This document shows, piece after piece, positions 29,099 to 38,568 of a stretch of DNA of 64,000 nucleotides (positions are counted from its first letter, which is position 1; every line of letters begins with the position of its first letter). Under the pieces are notes generated by a model. It had not been told where the DNA came from. It ran no database searches and saw only the letters and a program-made list of their open reading frames with translations. Location: the NCBI GenBank assembly GCA_036245525.1, contig BTPG01000004.1, forward strand, positions 233,681,864-233,745,863, given 5' to 3'. The position numbers and the translations under genes were made by a program. The DNA comes from Semisulcospira habei. Taxonomy: Eukaryota > Mollusca > Gastropoda > Semisulcospiridae.

Positions 29099-29560
29099 TT
29101 ACAAATGTGTATCACAGATCAGCAAGCTCTTTGTTGTCTCCCATGCCAACATTACTGACACAATAAGCAAGCTATTTCTTCTCCCCCGGCCCATGCTAAC
29201 ATTGCTGACACAATAAGCGAGTTGTTTGTTCTCTCCCATGTTAACATTGCTGACACAATAAGCAAGCTGTTTGTTCTCTCCCATGTTAACATTGCGTCGA
29301 CGGCCTATACCCGGGTAGGGGTGACAGGCGTAAGTAAGTAAGTAAGTAATGTTAAGATTGCTGCCACAATAAGCAAGCTGTTTGTTCTCTCCCATGTTAA
29401 CATTGCTGACACAATAAGCAAGCTGTTTGTTCTCTCCCATGTTAACATTGCTGACACAATAAGCAAGTTGTTTGTTCTCCTCCCATACCAACATTGCTGA
29501 CATAATAAGCAAGCTGTTTGTTCTCTCCCATGCGGCCAACATTGCTGACACAATAAGCCG
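29099..29560 (-). repeat. Minisatellite, 45-bp unit, about 9 copies, with a LINE micro-insertion
   Basis: Unit 'attgctgacacaataagcaa' plus 'gctgtttgttctctcccatg'. Units toward the edges are more diverged. A 53-bp LINE fragment interrupts one unit (29296-29348). Confidence 0.93.
29296..29348 (+). mobile_element. Ultra-short LINE (family B) 3'-end insertion, 53 bp
   Basis: 'gtcgacggcctatacccggg' to (taag)n is the exact reverse complement, over about 42 bases, of the 3' end of the LINE at 30387-31552. Near-perfect 13-bp flanking repeats 'atgttaa(c/g)attgc' lie at 29283-29295 and 29349-29361. A retrotransposition event aborted after ~50 bases. Confidence 0.9.
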
Positions 29561-29659
29561 CGCAGCTCGCGTGCAGGGGAACTCAATATTCCAGAGACGC
29601 CAGCTGTGTCCCAACTGTCTCATTGTCTGCGGACGATTCATTCCGCTACAGGTCCGCAA

Positions 29660-29889
29660 GAACGCGAGGCCCAGAAATCAGTGACGTCAGCAGCATGAAT
29701 GATGACGCCAGACCGTCTGCCCGCACGCGCTACACTGTGTACACCGCGGCAACAGGGCCTGTGTTCAAGGCGCCCTCTACAGTCTTCTGGTGCAGCACGA
29801 CGCTCACGCGCCCAACTACGTCATTCGCGCGCGGCTGTAAGCTGTGGTCACGTGAGAGGCAGTTTTACGAAGAGGAGCGGAGAAGAAAC
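29660..29889 (+). promoter_or_regulatory. Candidate CpG-rich promoter of the three-exon host gene
   Basis: The 230 bases before the first exon are CpG-rich, unlike the surrounding repeats. They contain a full CRE TGACGTCA (29682-29689) and a palindromic E-box TCACGTGA (29848-29855). The start context 'aaacatggcggac' is a good Kozak site and resembles a YY1-type ATGGCGG element. No TATA box. Confidence 0.6.
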
Positions 29890-30098
29890 ATGGCGGACTT
29901 TGCTTCCCGGCCCTACCTTCGCCAGCAGGTAGAGACGGATGTGTGTGTCAGTCTGTACTTAGACAGATGTGTGTGTGTGTGTGTGTGTGTGTGAGTCTGT
30001 ACTTTGACAGATGTATGTGTGTGTGTCTGCACTTAGACAGATGTGTATGTGAGTCTGTACTTGGACAGGTGTGTGTGTGTAAGTCTGTACTTTGACAG

Positions 30099-30147
<49 letters not shown>

Positions 30148-30180
30148 CACTTAGACAGGTGTGTGTGTCTGCACTTAGAC

Positions 30181-30221
<41 letters not shown>

Positions 30222-30267
30222 AGTCAGTACTTTGACAGATGTATGTGTGTGCGTGCGTGTGTGTGTG

Positions 30268-30329
<62 letters not shown>

Positions 30330-33300
30330 TGCACTTAGACAGGTGTGTGTGTATCTGTTCTTTGACAGGTGTGTGTGTCAGTCTGTTACTTTTACTTACG
30401 CCTGTCACCCCTACCCGGGTATAGGCCGTCGACGAGAGACCTCCAGCAACTCCTGTCCTGTGCTTCTCCTTCGATTCTACTCCAGGTGGTTCCCAGTCTC
30501 TTGATGTCTGCTTGGAGGTCTCGACGCCAGGAGTTTCTCGGCCTACCTCTTTTCCTCTTTCCCTGGGGGTTCCATGACAATGCCTGCCTAGTGATACTGG
30601 AAGCTGGCTTTCTCAGACTGTGACCGATCCATCCCCATCTTCTTCGCCCAATTTCATTCTCTGCTGTTATCTGCTCTGTTCTCTCCCAGAGTCTGATGTT
30701 GCTGATCTTCTCTGGCCAGTGGATTTTCACAATTCTTCTAAGGCAACTGTTCATGAAGGTCTGTACTCTGTTGACTGTGGTTTTTGTCAATCTCCATGTC
30801 TCTGCTCCATATAGGAGAACTGCTTTTACATTGGAGTTGAAAATCCGGACTTTGGTGTGTTGTGACAGCTCTCTGGAACTCCATACTTTTTTCAACTGGA
30901 GAAAGGCTGCTCTGGCTTTACCGATTCGTGCTCTGACATCTGCATCAGTGCCGCCTTTTTTGTCTATGATGCTCCCGAGATAGGTGAAGGACTCCACCTC
31001 CTCCAACGGGGTGCCAGCAAGCAAGACTGGTTCTTCCCTGGTTGCGTTCAGCCTCATTGTCTTTGTTTTCTGTTTGTGAATGGTGAGGCCCACTTGGGAC
31101 GAGATGTCAGCAAGCCTCGTGGTCTTGTCCTGCATTTGTTTATGAGTGTGGGACAGTAATGCCAAGTCGTCTGCAAAATCGAGGTCGTCAAGCTGTGTCC
31201 ACAGTGTCCACTGTATTCCACTTCGTCTGTGCTCTGTGGTCATCTTCATGACCCAGTCTATGGCCAGTAGGAAGAGGAACGGAGACAGCAGACACCCCTG
31301 CCTGACACCAGTTCTGACCTGGAGCTCTCTGGTGAACTGCCCTTCGTGGATCAGGCGACATGTCATGCCATCATAGCTGCTCTTGATCAGGCGGACGAGC
31401 TTTGTGGGTACACCGTAGTGTCGTAGGAGTTTCCACAGAGTCTCTCGGTCCACGCTGTCAAATGCTTTCTCATAATCCACAAAGTTGACGTACAGCGGGG
31501 AGCTCCACTCCAGAGACTGTTCCACGATGATGCGGAGAGTGGCGATCTGGTCTGTGTGTCAGTCTGTATTTAGATTTAAATTAACGAGCCCCTTGTCCGC
31601 CACTGGCCTCACACTGTGTTATGAAATCCTGGTTATATCAGTGTTAGCCTGGGAGCCCCAGTCGTCCACGGGACACAGACATAACGTGGTCTCAGCAAGA
31701 GACATAGATCCTCATCAGCCCCTGCAGTGTCGACTACCACGTAACACCCCGCAGTGTCGACCACCACGTAACACCCCGCAGTGTCGACCACCACGTAACA
31801 CCCCGCAGTGTCGACCACCACGTAACACCCCGCAGTGTCGGTGGCTGATGAGAATCTATGCCTCTTGCAGTTGGATCATGTTCATTTTGTTTCGACAATG
31901 AAGGGGGAGGTAACATACGACAATGAAGGGGGAGGTAACATCCGACAATGAAGATGGAGGTAACATACGACAATGAAGGGGGAGGTAACATACGACAATG
32001 AAGGTAGAGGTAACATACGACAATGAAGGTAGAGGTAACATACGACAATGAAGGGGGAGGTAACATACGACAATGAAGGGGGAGGTAACATACGACAATG
32101 AAGGGGGAGGTAACACACGACAATGAAGGGGGAGGTAACACACGACAATGAAGGGGGAGGTAACACACGACAATGAAGGGGGAGGTAACACACGACAATG
32201 AAGGGGGAGGTAACACACGACAATGAAGGGGGAGGTAACACACGACAATGAAGGGGGAAGTAACACACGACAATGAAGGGGGAGGTAACACACGACAATG
32301 AAGGGGGAGGTAACACGACAATGAAGGGGGAGGTAACATACGACAATGAAGGGGGAGGTAACACACGACAATGAAGGGGGAGGTAACACACGACAATGAA
32401 GGGGGAGGTAACACACGACAATGAAGGGGGAGGTAACACACGACAATGAAGGGGGAGGTAACACACGACAATGAAGGGGGAGGTAACACACGACAATGAA
32501 GGGGGAGGTAACACACGACAATGAAGGGGGAGGTAACACACGACAATGAAGGGGGAAGTAACATACGACAATGAAGGGGGAGGTAACATACGACAATGAA
32601 GGGGGAGGTAACATACGACCATGAAGGGGGAGGTAACATACGACAATGAAGGGGGAGGTAACATACGACCATGAAGGGGGAGGTAACATACGACAATGAA
32701 GGGGGAGGTAACATACGACCATGAAGGGGGAGGTAACATACGACAATGAAGGGGGAGGTAACATACGACCATGAAGGGGGAGGTAACATACGACAATGAA
32801 GGGGGAGGTAACACACGACAATGAAGGGGGAGGTAACACACGACAATGAAGGGGGAGGTAACACACGACAATGAAGGGGGAGGTAACACACGACAATGAA
32901 GGGGGAGGTAACACACGACAATGAAGGGGGAGGTAACACACGACAATGAAGGGGGAGGTAACACACGACAATGAAGGGGGAGGTAACATACGACAATGAA
33001 GGGGGAGGTAACACACGACAATGAAGGGGGAGATAACACACGACAATGAAGGGGGAGGTAACATACGACAATGAAGAGGGAGGTAACATACGACCATTAA
33101 AGGGGAGGTAACATACGACAATGAAGGGGGAGGTAACATACGACAATGAAAGGGGAGGTAACATACGACAATGAAGGGGGAGGTAACATACGACAATGAA
33201 GGGGGAGCTAACATACGACAATGAAGGGGGAGGTAACATACGACAATGAAGGGGGAGGTAACATATGACAATGAAGGGGGAGGTAACATACGACAATGAA

Positions 33301-36300
33301 GGGGGAGGTAACATACGACAATGAAGGGGGAGGTAACATACGACAATGAAGGGGGAGGTAACATACGACAATGAAGGGGGAGGTAACATACGACAATGAA
33401 GGGGGAGGTAACATACGACAATGAAGGGGGAGGTAACATACGACAATAAAGGGGGAGGTAACATATGACAATGAAGGGGGAGGTAACATACGACAATAAA
33501 GGGGGAGGTAACATACGACAATGATGGGGGAGGTAACATACGACAATGATGGGGAGGTAACATACGACAATGAAGGGGGAGGTAACATACGACAATGAAG
33601 GGGGAGGTAACATACGACAATGAAGGGGGAGGTAACATACGACAATGAAGGGGGAGGTAACATGCGACAATGAAGTGGGAGGTAACATACGACAATGAAG
33701 GGGGAGTTAACATACGACAATGAAGGGGGAGATAACATACGACAATGAAGATGGAGGTAACATACGACAGTGAAGGGGGAGGTAACATACGACAATGAAG
33801 GGGGAGGTAAGTTTTTCAGCTTTGGAAATGTAGCATACGTCATAAAATAAATCCAGCTGACGTTCGGCTCCACAGAACAGACTGTCCGCCCCCTCCCCCC
33901 TCCCCCACCCATGTCCTCCTTCTTTTGTTTTCAGTACCCGGAGATCGAGAGACACTGGCCGGGCACGTGGCGCGTGGCGGGCCCCAAGGAACTGGAGGAG
34001 ATCGTGCTGAGACTGACCACGACCACCCGGGCCACGCACTACAGGTCATTTGATCAGGCATCGCAAATACACTCATCCTGCACACACACACATGTAATGA
34101 CGTCACCGGCACAATAATGACGTGAGGCTGTCTGTGGCCACACACTGCAAGTCACGATCAGGCATAGACAACACACTCATTCAGCACAAAGAAACTATGA
34201 CGTCACCAGCACAAATGATGACGTCAGGCTGCATGTGTCTACACACTAGAGGCACAATCAGGCCAAGAACTCTGTGTATTGAGAACATCCCTTTTATGTA
34301 CCACATATATCTCACTTCCATGGGGACAAGGAAAACAATCTCTGTATATTTAGAACATCCCGTTTGTTTACCACACATCTCCTATGGTGACAAAAAAAGA
34401 AGTCTCTGTATATTTAGAACATCTCTCTTGTTTACCACATATCTATTGTGACAAGGAATAATGTCCCTTTATATTTAGACCTCCCCTCTTGTGTTTGTCC
34501 TATAGTCTATAGTGTCTATTTTGACCTTGCGTTTGTCCTATAGTCTATAGTGTATATTTAGACCTTGTGTTAGTCCTATAGTCTATAGTGTATATTTTGA
34601 CCTCCCCTCTTGTGTTTGTCCTATAGTCTATAGTGTCTATTTAGACCTTGTGTTTGTCCTATAGTCTATAGTGTATATTTAGACCTTGTGTTAGTCCTAT
34701 AGTCTATAGTGTATATTTTGACCTCCCCTCTTGTGTTTGTCCTATATTTTAGACCTGTCCTCATAGTCTATAGTGTATATTTAGACCTGTTCTCTTGTGT
34801 TTCAATTCAATTCAATTCAATTCAATTCAATTCAATTCAATTCAATAAACGTTATTTATCCTGCTAGGTTCAATTGAAGTGGTCCGACAGGCTCAGTGAC
34901 TTAGACTTACACAAAACTTACATTAAAATCCCAAGGACCTGACGATGGTGACTAAATGCAAATCCATTGCGCTACCGCCGGTGTGCATCACCCACTCACA
35001 GGCTCAGTTCAGAATACAAGGAGGAAACGAAGCACACCCGCGAAATTCTAGCTGTGGCCGGAAGTATTCCGTACCTCTTTCTCAACATGTAGAGTTGAAC
35101 GTTAAACCCTTTAGTAGAGTGCCGTGAACGAGGCCACTAAGCATTGCAGTGCATTCATTGTTTTCTGCCGTGTTTACTCTGAAGTCGAAGCAAATGGACA
35201 TTATCCGGAATTCCGATGCTACTCTCTAACCCCATGATTTCGAGAGTTAACTCCCCTGTTACAGGGAACGCACAATGCCATTTTTAACAAAATGCCTTCA
35301 GTCAAACGTTGCGCTTGGGGAGAATGCAAAACAGACAGCAGATATCCTGAACGCTGCATTGGAGTAAAATTCCATATATCACATGAACACGTGCATGTAC
35401 TTATTTAAATTGCGCAACAAAACACACATTACTTACTAAGAGCACAAAAAGTACTCAGAATTGGTAGGCACGGAAACCGTTGCCATGGGTCCAATGACCC
35501 TCATTAAGATTTAACATGAGGGTAAAAGGTTTTTAAAATAAATACCATACAATACTGTGATACATGTATAGATTTTACCAGCACGATCAATACCATCTTG
35601 AATCTACACAACATACTACTAGGTTCTACCTCTAGTGTAGAATAGCAAGACCCATCATTTTTGGTTATTTTCTGCCACGATCCGATTTAACACAAACGAA
35701 CAAGTGAAACAAAAAAAAAATTAAAAGTAACGGACCGGTTGCTTGCATACACTAGTATCCGTAAAAATACACTACATAAATTATTTAAAGAAATAATTGA
35801 CTCACCGCCCCCCCCCCCCCTCTTGCAGGTGCAAAATGCAGATAAAATGCAGCTTCTCGTATCAACATCCACTTTTGTGAAATAAAATGGGGCTTTGGTA
35901 ACAGGATCCCTGTCTCTTGTCCTTGGTTTGACTGAGGCCTTCACTGCGAAATAGCCATCAGTCATTTGGATTGTTTCCAAGCTGTTCACATAACCATCTT
36001 GCATCAGGCTATAGGCTTCTGATCGTCTGTAGTCCCTTATGGCTGATAAGTTCATGTTCTGATTTAGTAAATATGTACAGATGTCGAATATAGAGAACTC
36101 TGGCAAAATATTCAGGTCTGTAGTCCCAGATAACAAAGCAGGGTTCGACAGTTCGATGTTCCCATCTTTGAGCTTTGCTCCGATCACTTCTACCCGATCT
36201 TCAGCACAGCACTCGGGATCAATGTCAAGAGCCTTTTGTACGAGATCAAAAAGCTCTGCTTTTCTGCTTTGGCCAACACAAACTCCTCTTTCTTGAAAAA

Positions 36301-37253
36301 CCTTTGTAGCTCGCTCAATCGCCATGCTTTCTTCTCCACCATTTTGATCCCAGTAACATGGGAGTTAACTCTCTAAATCATGTGGTTAGAGAGTAGGCGC
36401 GGAATTCCGAAGTAGGTCTATTACTCGAAAAGATATTGACAAATGAGCAGTGTTTAAACCAGACTCCATTAAAGTAGACCTTGTCGGGCTGGGGAAATAC
36501 GTACCTAAAGCTGCGTGCAGGTCACAAGTTCATGTCGACAGTAAGACGCACTCTTGTTTTCATTTCATTGGATATGCTCATTTACATAAACATATTAAGA
36601 ATGAGCATGGGACGTATTTCCGGCCACATCTAAAACCCCACAACTCGTCGTCTGCTATTAATGATGCTTCCGGCTGTGCAAAAGGCCTTGATACTAAACT
36701 GGAAGTTTTGATCGGAAGACAAGGTTGGTATAGATTTGTGGCAAAATATCTACCGAGTTTCTTCAGTTCGAGGTTTTAGGCGGATGGTTGCTTTGAGGGT
36801 TGACAACTGCTCTGGAATCACAGTGCTTCGCCGCTTTGTGTGCCTTTCGTTTCCTCCCTTGTATTCTGAATTGAGCCTGTGACGGGGCGGTGCGCACTCA
36901 CGGTGGCGCAGGGGATTTGCATTTAGTCACCATCGTCAGGCCCTAATCTAAATTGAGCCTGGGACGGGGTGCTGCGCACTCCCGGTGGCGCAGCGGATTT
37001 TCATTTAGCCACCACCGTCAGGCCCCTATGATTAAAATATGCCCACAATAATGCTACAATCATTTCAATTAAAATCTAATGTATTTAGAAACAGCACAAA
37101 ATCGATAAATAAATACAAGTATTTTAAAATGAAATTACAGCAAATAATAATAATAAAATGAAACAAAATATCATATAAAATAATTAAAAGGCAAGATTTG
37201 CGGGCGGGCGGGCGGGCTGATTGATTGATTGACTGATTGATTGATTGACTGAC

Positions 37254-37314
<61 letters not shown>

Positions 37315-37550
37315 AAGGAACAGTGGATATTTGATACGCCCCCCTTCGGGGGGGCTTCCATATGCATTGCTGTCAGACACTTTCTTAGCACCCCCTCTTT
37401 TTCTTATCTTTTTTTTTTTTTTTTGTGCTTTGGCCACAGTAGATCTATGATCACTGGTCGATCATGCACATTTCTCTCCCCTGACAGTGCTATAACCTAC
37501 TTTACTTTGTAACCTTCCTAAAATATTAGCACTGGCAGTCTCCCCTTTTC

Positions 37551-37592
<42 letters not shown>

Positions 37593-37812
37593 GACCCACA
37601 GGCAGAAGAACGCCAAAGTGCAGTCCGCTCCAGTGACAGGACAGCGCCACAGTATCCTGACCAGCACTACCCCAAGGCTATCTCTGGCCTCCTCCACGGC
37701 ACCCACACGCAGCACTTCCGGCGACACCCCAGGGTCAGGGGACACGACGCATGAGCACTCTGCAGACACTCTGGAGAGAAGTTCCGACCACGTGATGCTT
37801 CCGGCATTGTGA
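29890..37812 (+). CDS. Candidate host gene, three exons, 119-residue protein
   Basis: Exon 1, 29890-29928 (13 codons, Met-Ala-Asp-Phe-Ala-Ser-Arg-Pro-Tyr-Leu), ends at GTAGAG. Exon 2, 33935-34044, follows 'ttttgttttcag' (Tyr-Pro-Glu-Ile-Glu-Arg-His-Trp-Pro-Gly-Thr-Trp) and ends at GTCATT with two bases of a codon. Exon 3, 37602-37812, follows 'gtgacccacag' and supplies the third base, so phases agree at both junctions (39+110+211 = 360 bases). It ends in TGA, and AATAAA lies about 160 bases on (37971). The N-terminal half is acidic/basic with aromatic residues. The C-terminal half is Ser/Thr/Pro-rich and probably disordered. I do not recognise the family; short proteins of this look occur among ciliary microtubule-associated proteins, but that is a weak guess. 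Extra exons could exist in the introns. Confidence 0.6.
29944..30386. repeat. (TG)n-rich microsatellite/minisatellite in intron 1
   Basis: Long (tg)n runs alternate with 'cagtctgtactttgacagat' type segments, giving an irregular minisatellite. The right end was the insertion site of the LINE at 30387. Confidence 0.95.
30387..31552 (-). mobile_element. RTE-like LINE (family B), 5'-truncated, in intron 1
   Basis: Bounded by perfect 15-bp direct repeats 'tgtgtgtcagtctgt' at 30372-30386 and 31553-31567. On the minus strand it ends in (taag)n-like sequence. It contains the C-terminal two thirds of the reverse transcriptase, in antisense to the host gene. Confidence 0.95.
30392..31552 (-). CDS. RTE-like reverse transcriptase, C-terminal ~385 residues
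   Basis: Open without stops from the 5' truncation point at about 31552 to 30392. Shows [26 protein letters not shown] (catalytic FADD) and the Gly-Lys-Arg-Lys-Arg-Gly-Arg-Pro tail. Similar to, but clearly diverged from, the protein at 22187-23926. The fingers and endonuclease are absent, so it is not functional. Confidence 0.92.
   Translation of the reverse strand, partial: DQIATLRIIVEQSLEWSSPLYVNFVDYEKAFDSVDRETLWKLLRHYGVPTKLVRLIKSSYDGMTCRLIHEGQFTRELQVRTGVRQGCLLSPFLFLLAIDWVMKMTTEHRRSGIQWTLWTQLDDLDFADDLALLSHTHKQMQDKTTRLADISSQVGLTIHKQKTKTMRLNATREEPVLLAGTPLEEVESFTYLGSIIDKKGGTDADVRARIGKARAAFLQLKKVWSSRELSQHTKVRIFNSNVKAVLLYGAETWRLTKTTVNRVQTFMNSCLRRIVKIHWPEKISNIRLWERTEQITAENEIGRRRWGWIGHSLRKPASSITRQALSWNPQGKRKRGRPRNSWRRDLQADIKRLGTTWSRIEGEAQDRSCWRSLVDGLYPGRGDRRK
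31694..31868. mobile_element. Hairpin MITE core with a 27-bp minisatellite in its loop
   Basis: Left arm 'gcaagagacatagatcctca' (31694), right arm 'gagaatctatgcctcttgc' (ends 31868). The loop holds about four copies of a 27-bp unit containing 'agtgtcgaccaccacgtaac' (31724-31840). The normal loop is under 30 bases, so the loop has expanded. Confidence 0.85.
31893..33808. repeat. Minisatellite, 25-bp unit, about 76 copies, in intron 1
   Basis: Unit 'acgacaatgaagggggaggt' plus 'aacat' (or 'aacac'). Blocks of 'acac' and 'atac' variants, and an alternating block with 'gaccatgaag' near 32625-32790, show higher-order structure. On the minus strand the unit reads through in all phases, giving false frames of up to 684 codons. 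The array ends about 125 bases before exon 2. Confidence 0.97.
34052..34260 (+). promoter_or_regulatory. Intronic cluster of CRE sites in a 104-bp duplication
   Basis: Two copies of a 104-bp unit (starts 34052 and 34156, both 'gatcaggcat') each carry two cAMP-response-type sites: TGACGTCA at 34098-34105, 34198-34205 and 34219-34226, and TGACGTGA at 34118-34125. It lies just inside intron 2. Enhancer function is possible but unproven. Confidence 0.5.
34270..34460 (+). repeat. Diverged repeat, ~63-bp unit, 3 copies
   Basis: Units contain 'ctctgtatatttagaacatc' and 'taccacatatct'. Confidence 0.8.
34461..34800 (+). repeat. Minisatellite, ~45-bp unit with a higher-order period
   Basis: Unit 'ttgtgtttgtcctatagtct' plus 'atagtgtatatttagac'; 7-8 copies. 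A longer period of about 130 bases (with 'cctcccctcttgtg') is visible. Confidence 0.88.
34801..34845 (+). repeat. (TTCAA)9 microsatellite
   Basis: Nine uninterrupted copies of the pentamer. Confidence 0.97.
35292..35408 (+). CDS. THAP-type zinc finger N-terminus, 38 residues
   Basis: ATG 35292 to the stop at 35406-35408. Reads Met-Pro-Ser-Val-Lys-Arg-Cys-Ala-Trp-Gly-Glu-Cys, then Arg-Tyr-Pro-Glu-Arg-Cys and Val-Lys-Phe-His, the start of a C2CH THAP finger (Cys-x4-Cys, then an aromatic/Phe-His block). It stops before the second half of the domain, so it is either a first exon with a splice site I cannot place or a truncated relic. THAP domains bind transposon ends. Confidence 0.55.
   Translation: MPSVKRCAWGECKTDSRYPERCIGVKFHISHEHVHVLI
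35687..36325 (-). CDS. Transposon-associated protein fragment with SAP-like start and SWIM-like end
   Basis: Minus-strand frame from ATG 36325. The first ~40 residues (Lys-Val-Phe-Gln-Glu-Arg-Gly-Val, Ser-Arg-Lys-Ala-Glu-Leu-Phe-Asp-Leu-Val) resemble a SAP-like helical DNA-binding motif. Near residue 150 comes Thr-Lys-Ala-Pro-Phe-Tyr-Phe-Thr-Lys-Val-Asp, then Ile-Leu-Ser-Ala-Phe-Cys-Thr-Cys-Lys. Cys-x-Cys is the first half of a SWIM zinc finger. Sequence after about 35822 (a C run on plus) is low-complexity and not part of the domain; the YqaJ-type nuclease that usually follows is missing. Real family membership is likely; function in this copy is not. Confidence 0.6.
   Translation of the reverse strand: MAIERATKVFQERGVCVGQSRKAELFDLVQKALDIDPECCAEDRVEVIGAKLKDGNIELSNPALLSGTTDLNILPEFSIFDICTYLLNQNMNLSAIRDYRRSEAYSLMQDGYVNSLETIQMTDGYFAVKASVKPRTRDRDPVTKAPFYFTKVDVDTRSCILSAFCTCKRGGGGGESIISLNNLCSVFLRILVYASNRSVTFNFFFVSLVRLC
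36450..36779 (+). CDS. Unknown frame inside the inverted-repeat transposon, 109 residues
   Basis: Open from ATG 36450 to the stop at 36779, partly inside the right inverted arm. Contains Asp-Leu-Val-Gly-Leu-Gly-Lys-Tyr-Val-Pro and Leu-His-Lys-His-Ile-Lys-Asn-Glu-His. It may be a remnant of the transposon's coding region or chance. No family recognised. Confidence 0.25.
   Translation: MFKPDSIKVDLVGLGKYVPKAACRSQVHVDSKTHSCFHFIGYAHLHKHIKNEHGTYFRPHLKPHNSSSAINDASGCAKGLDTKLEVLIGRQGWYRFVAKYLPSFFSSRF
37203..37318. repeat. (GGGC)n then (TTGA)n microsatellite
   Basis: 'gggcgggcgggcggg' is followed by about 26 copies of 'ttga'. It ends just before a perfect small hairpin 'gccccccttcgggggggc' (about 37338-37355). 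A second (ttga)n tract at 37553-37591 lies directly in front of the exon 3 acceptor. Confidence 0.95.
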
Positions 37813-38502
37813 CGTTGTGACATGGACTGACACAAGCAGCGAGTCCACACAGTGTTAATTCGCACAGTTCAAATGACGCCCTCTGTTTTCTTAACCCCTT
37901 CACTGCTAGTGGCCTCACACAGCGTAGTGTCGGTTGTTGTTGTTTAATCCTATTTCATGTCTCTCTAGCAATAAAATTGATCGGAGACTATCACTTTGAC
38001 AGATTTTTGTAAGTTAGATTTTTAGCACCGAGTAAGGCCGGTTGCGGCGGGATATGGAGAGATGGGCCGAGAAAGTACGTTTACTTGGGTGAATAGTGAT
38101 TTGGCCGACCGATCGTGTGCGACGCCGCTCGGGGCAGAGCGTCCGAGCAGCGTGGCTTATTCTTAGCCTATGCGGGAGTTACCAACCAATAACGGTCCTT
38201 TGTAGGTTAAACAAAATGGAAAAGATATGATCTTTATTTATATAATATATAGTTAACAACGAGGTTAAAATTTCAGGACCACAGGCGTTAAAACAAGGCT
38301 ACGAAACTGGGTAAAGAGTTCAAGTACGTATATAAAAAGGAATTATTAGCGTGGCTCAATAGCGACTGAAAAGGCAGCGCGCGCGGGGGGTGACGAGCCC
38401 GCCCGGGACTTTCTACCGCAGCGTGTCGGTAATCTCACTGTGTTAATTCACCATCATACAGCCCCCAACCAGCCCAGGAACATCAGACTCAAAGTAATTT
38501 TA
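37813..38502. other. 3' flank of the host gene
   Basis: Contains AATAAA at 37971-37976, a TTAA-type MITE end 'ttaaccccttcactgctagt' at about 37892, and GC-rich sequence 38090-38410. No further gene supported. Confidence 0.55.
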
Positions 38503-38568
38503 GCAAGAGGCATAGATCTTCATGAGCCCCCGCAATTGCCTGGGCTCATGAGGATGTATGTCTCTTGC
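38503..38568. mobile_element. Hairpin MITE core whose right arm founded a minisatellite
   Basis: Left arm 'gcaagaggcatagatcttca', right arm 'catgaggatgtatgtctctt' then 'gc'. The right arm and its flank ('atgtatgtctcttgccgttg' and 'gatcgggctcagttcgtct') are the first unit of the tandem array that follows. Confidence 0.9.

Larger units (their letters stand above)
34935..37025. mobile_element. Inverted-repeat DNA transposon with THAP-like and SWIM-like parts (possibly ISL2EU type), in intron 2
   Basis: The ends are long imperfect inverted repeats. Left 'cctgacgatggtgactaaat' (34939) and 'caggctcagttcagaataca' (34999) are matched by the reverse complement of 36850-36950. 'ctactctctaaccccatgat' (35219) is matched by the complement of about 36370-36400. 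The right terminus is duplicated in tandem (two ~73-bp copies, 36880-37025). Inside are a THAP-type finger frame on plus and a frame with a Cys-x-Cys SWIM-like end on minus, facing each other. ISL2EU-type transposons are known to pair a THAP-bearing protein with a YqaJ-type nuclease protein; assignment to that group is inference. Confidence 0.6.

Noticed and set aside
31734..33912. Minus-strand open frames of 234-684 codons across the 25-bp array
   Set aside because: The unit has no stop on the minus strand in any phase, so all three phases are open. The product is a simple repeat and no gene-like start or domain exists.
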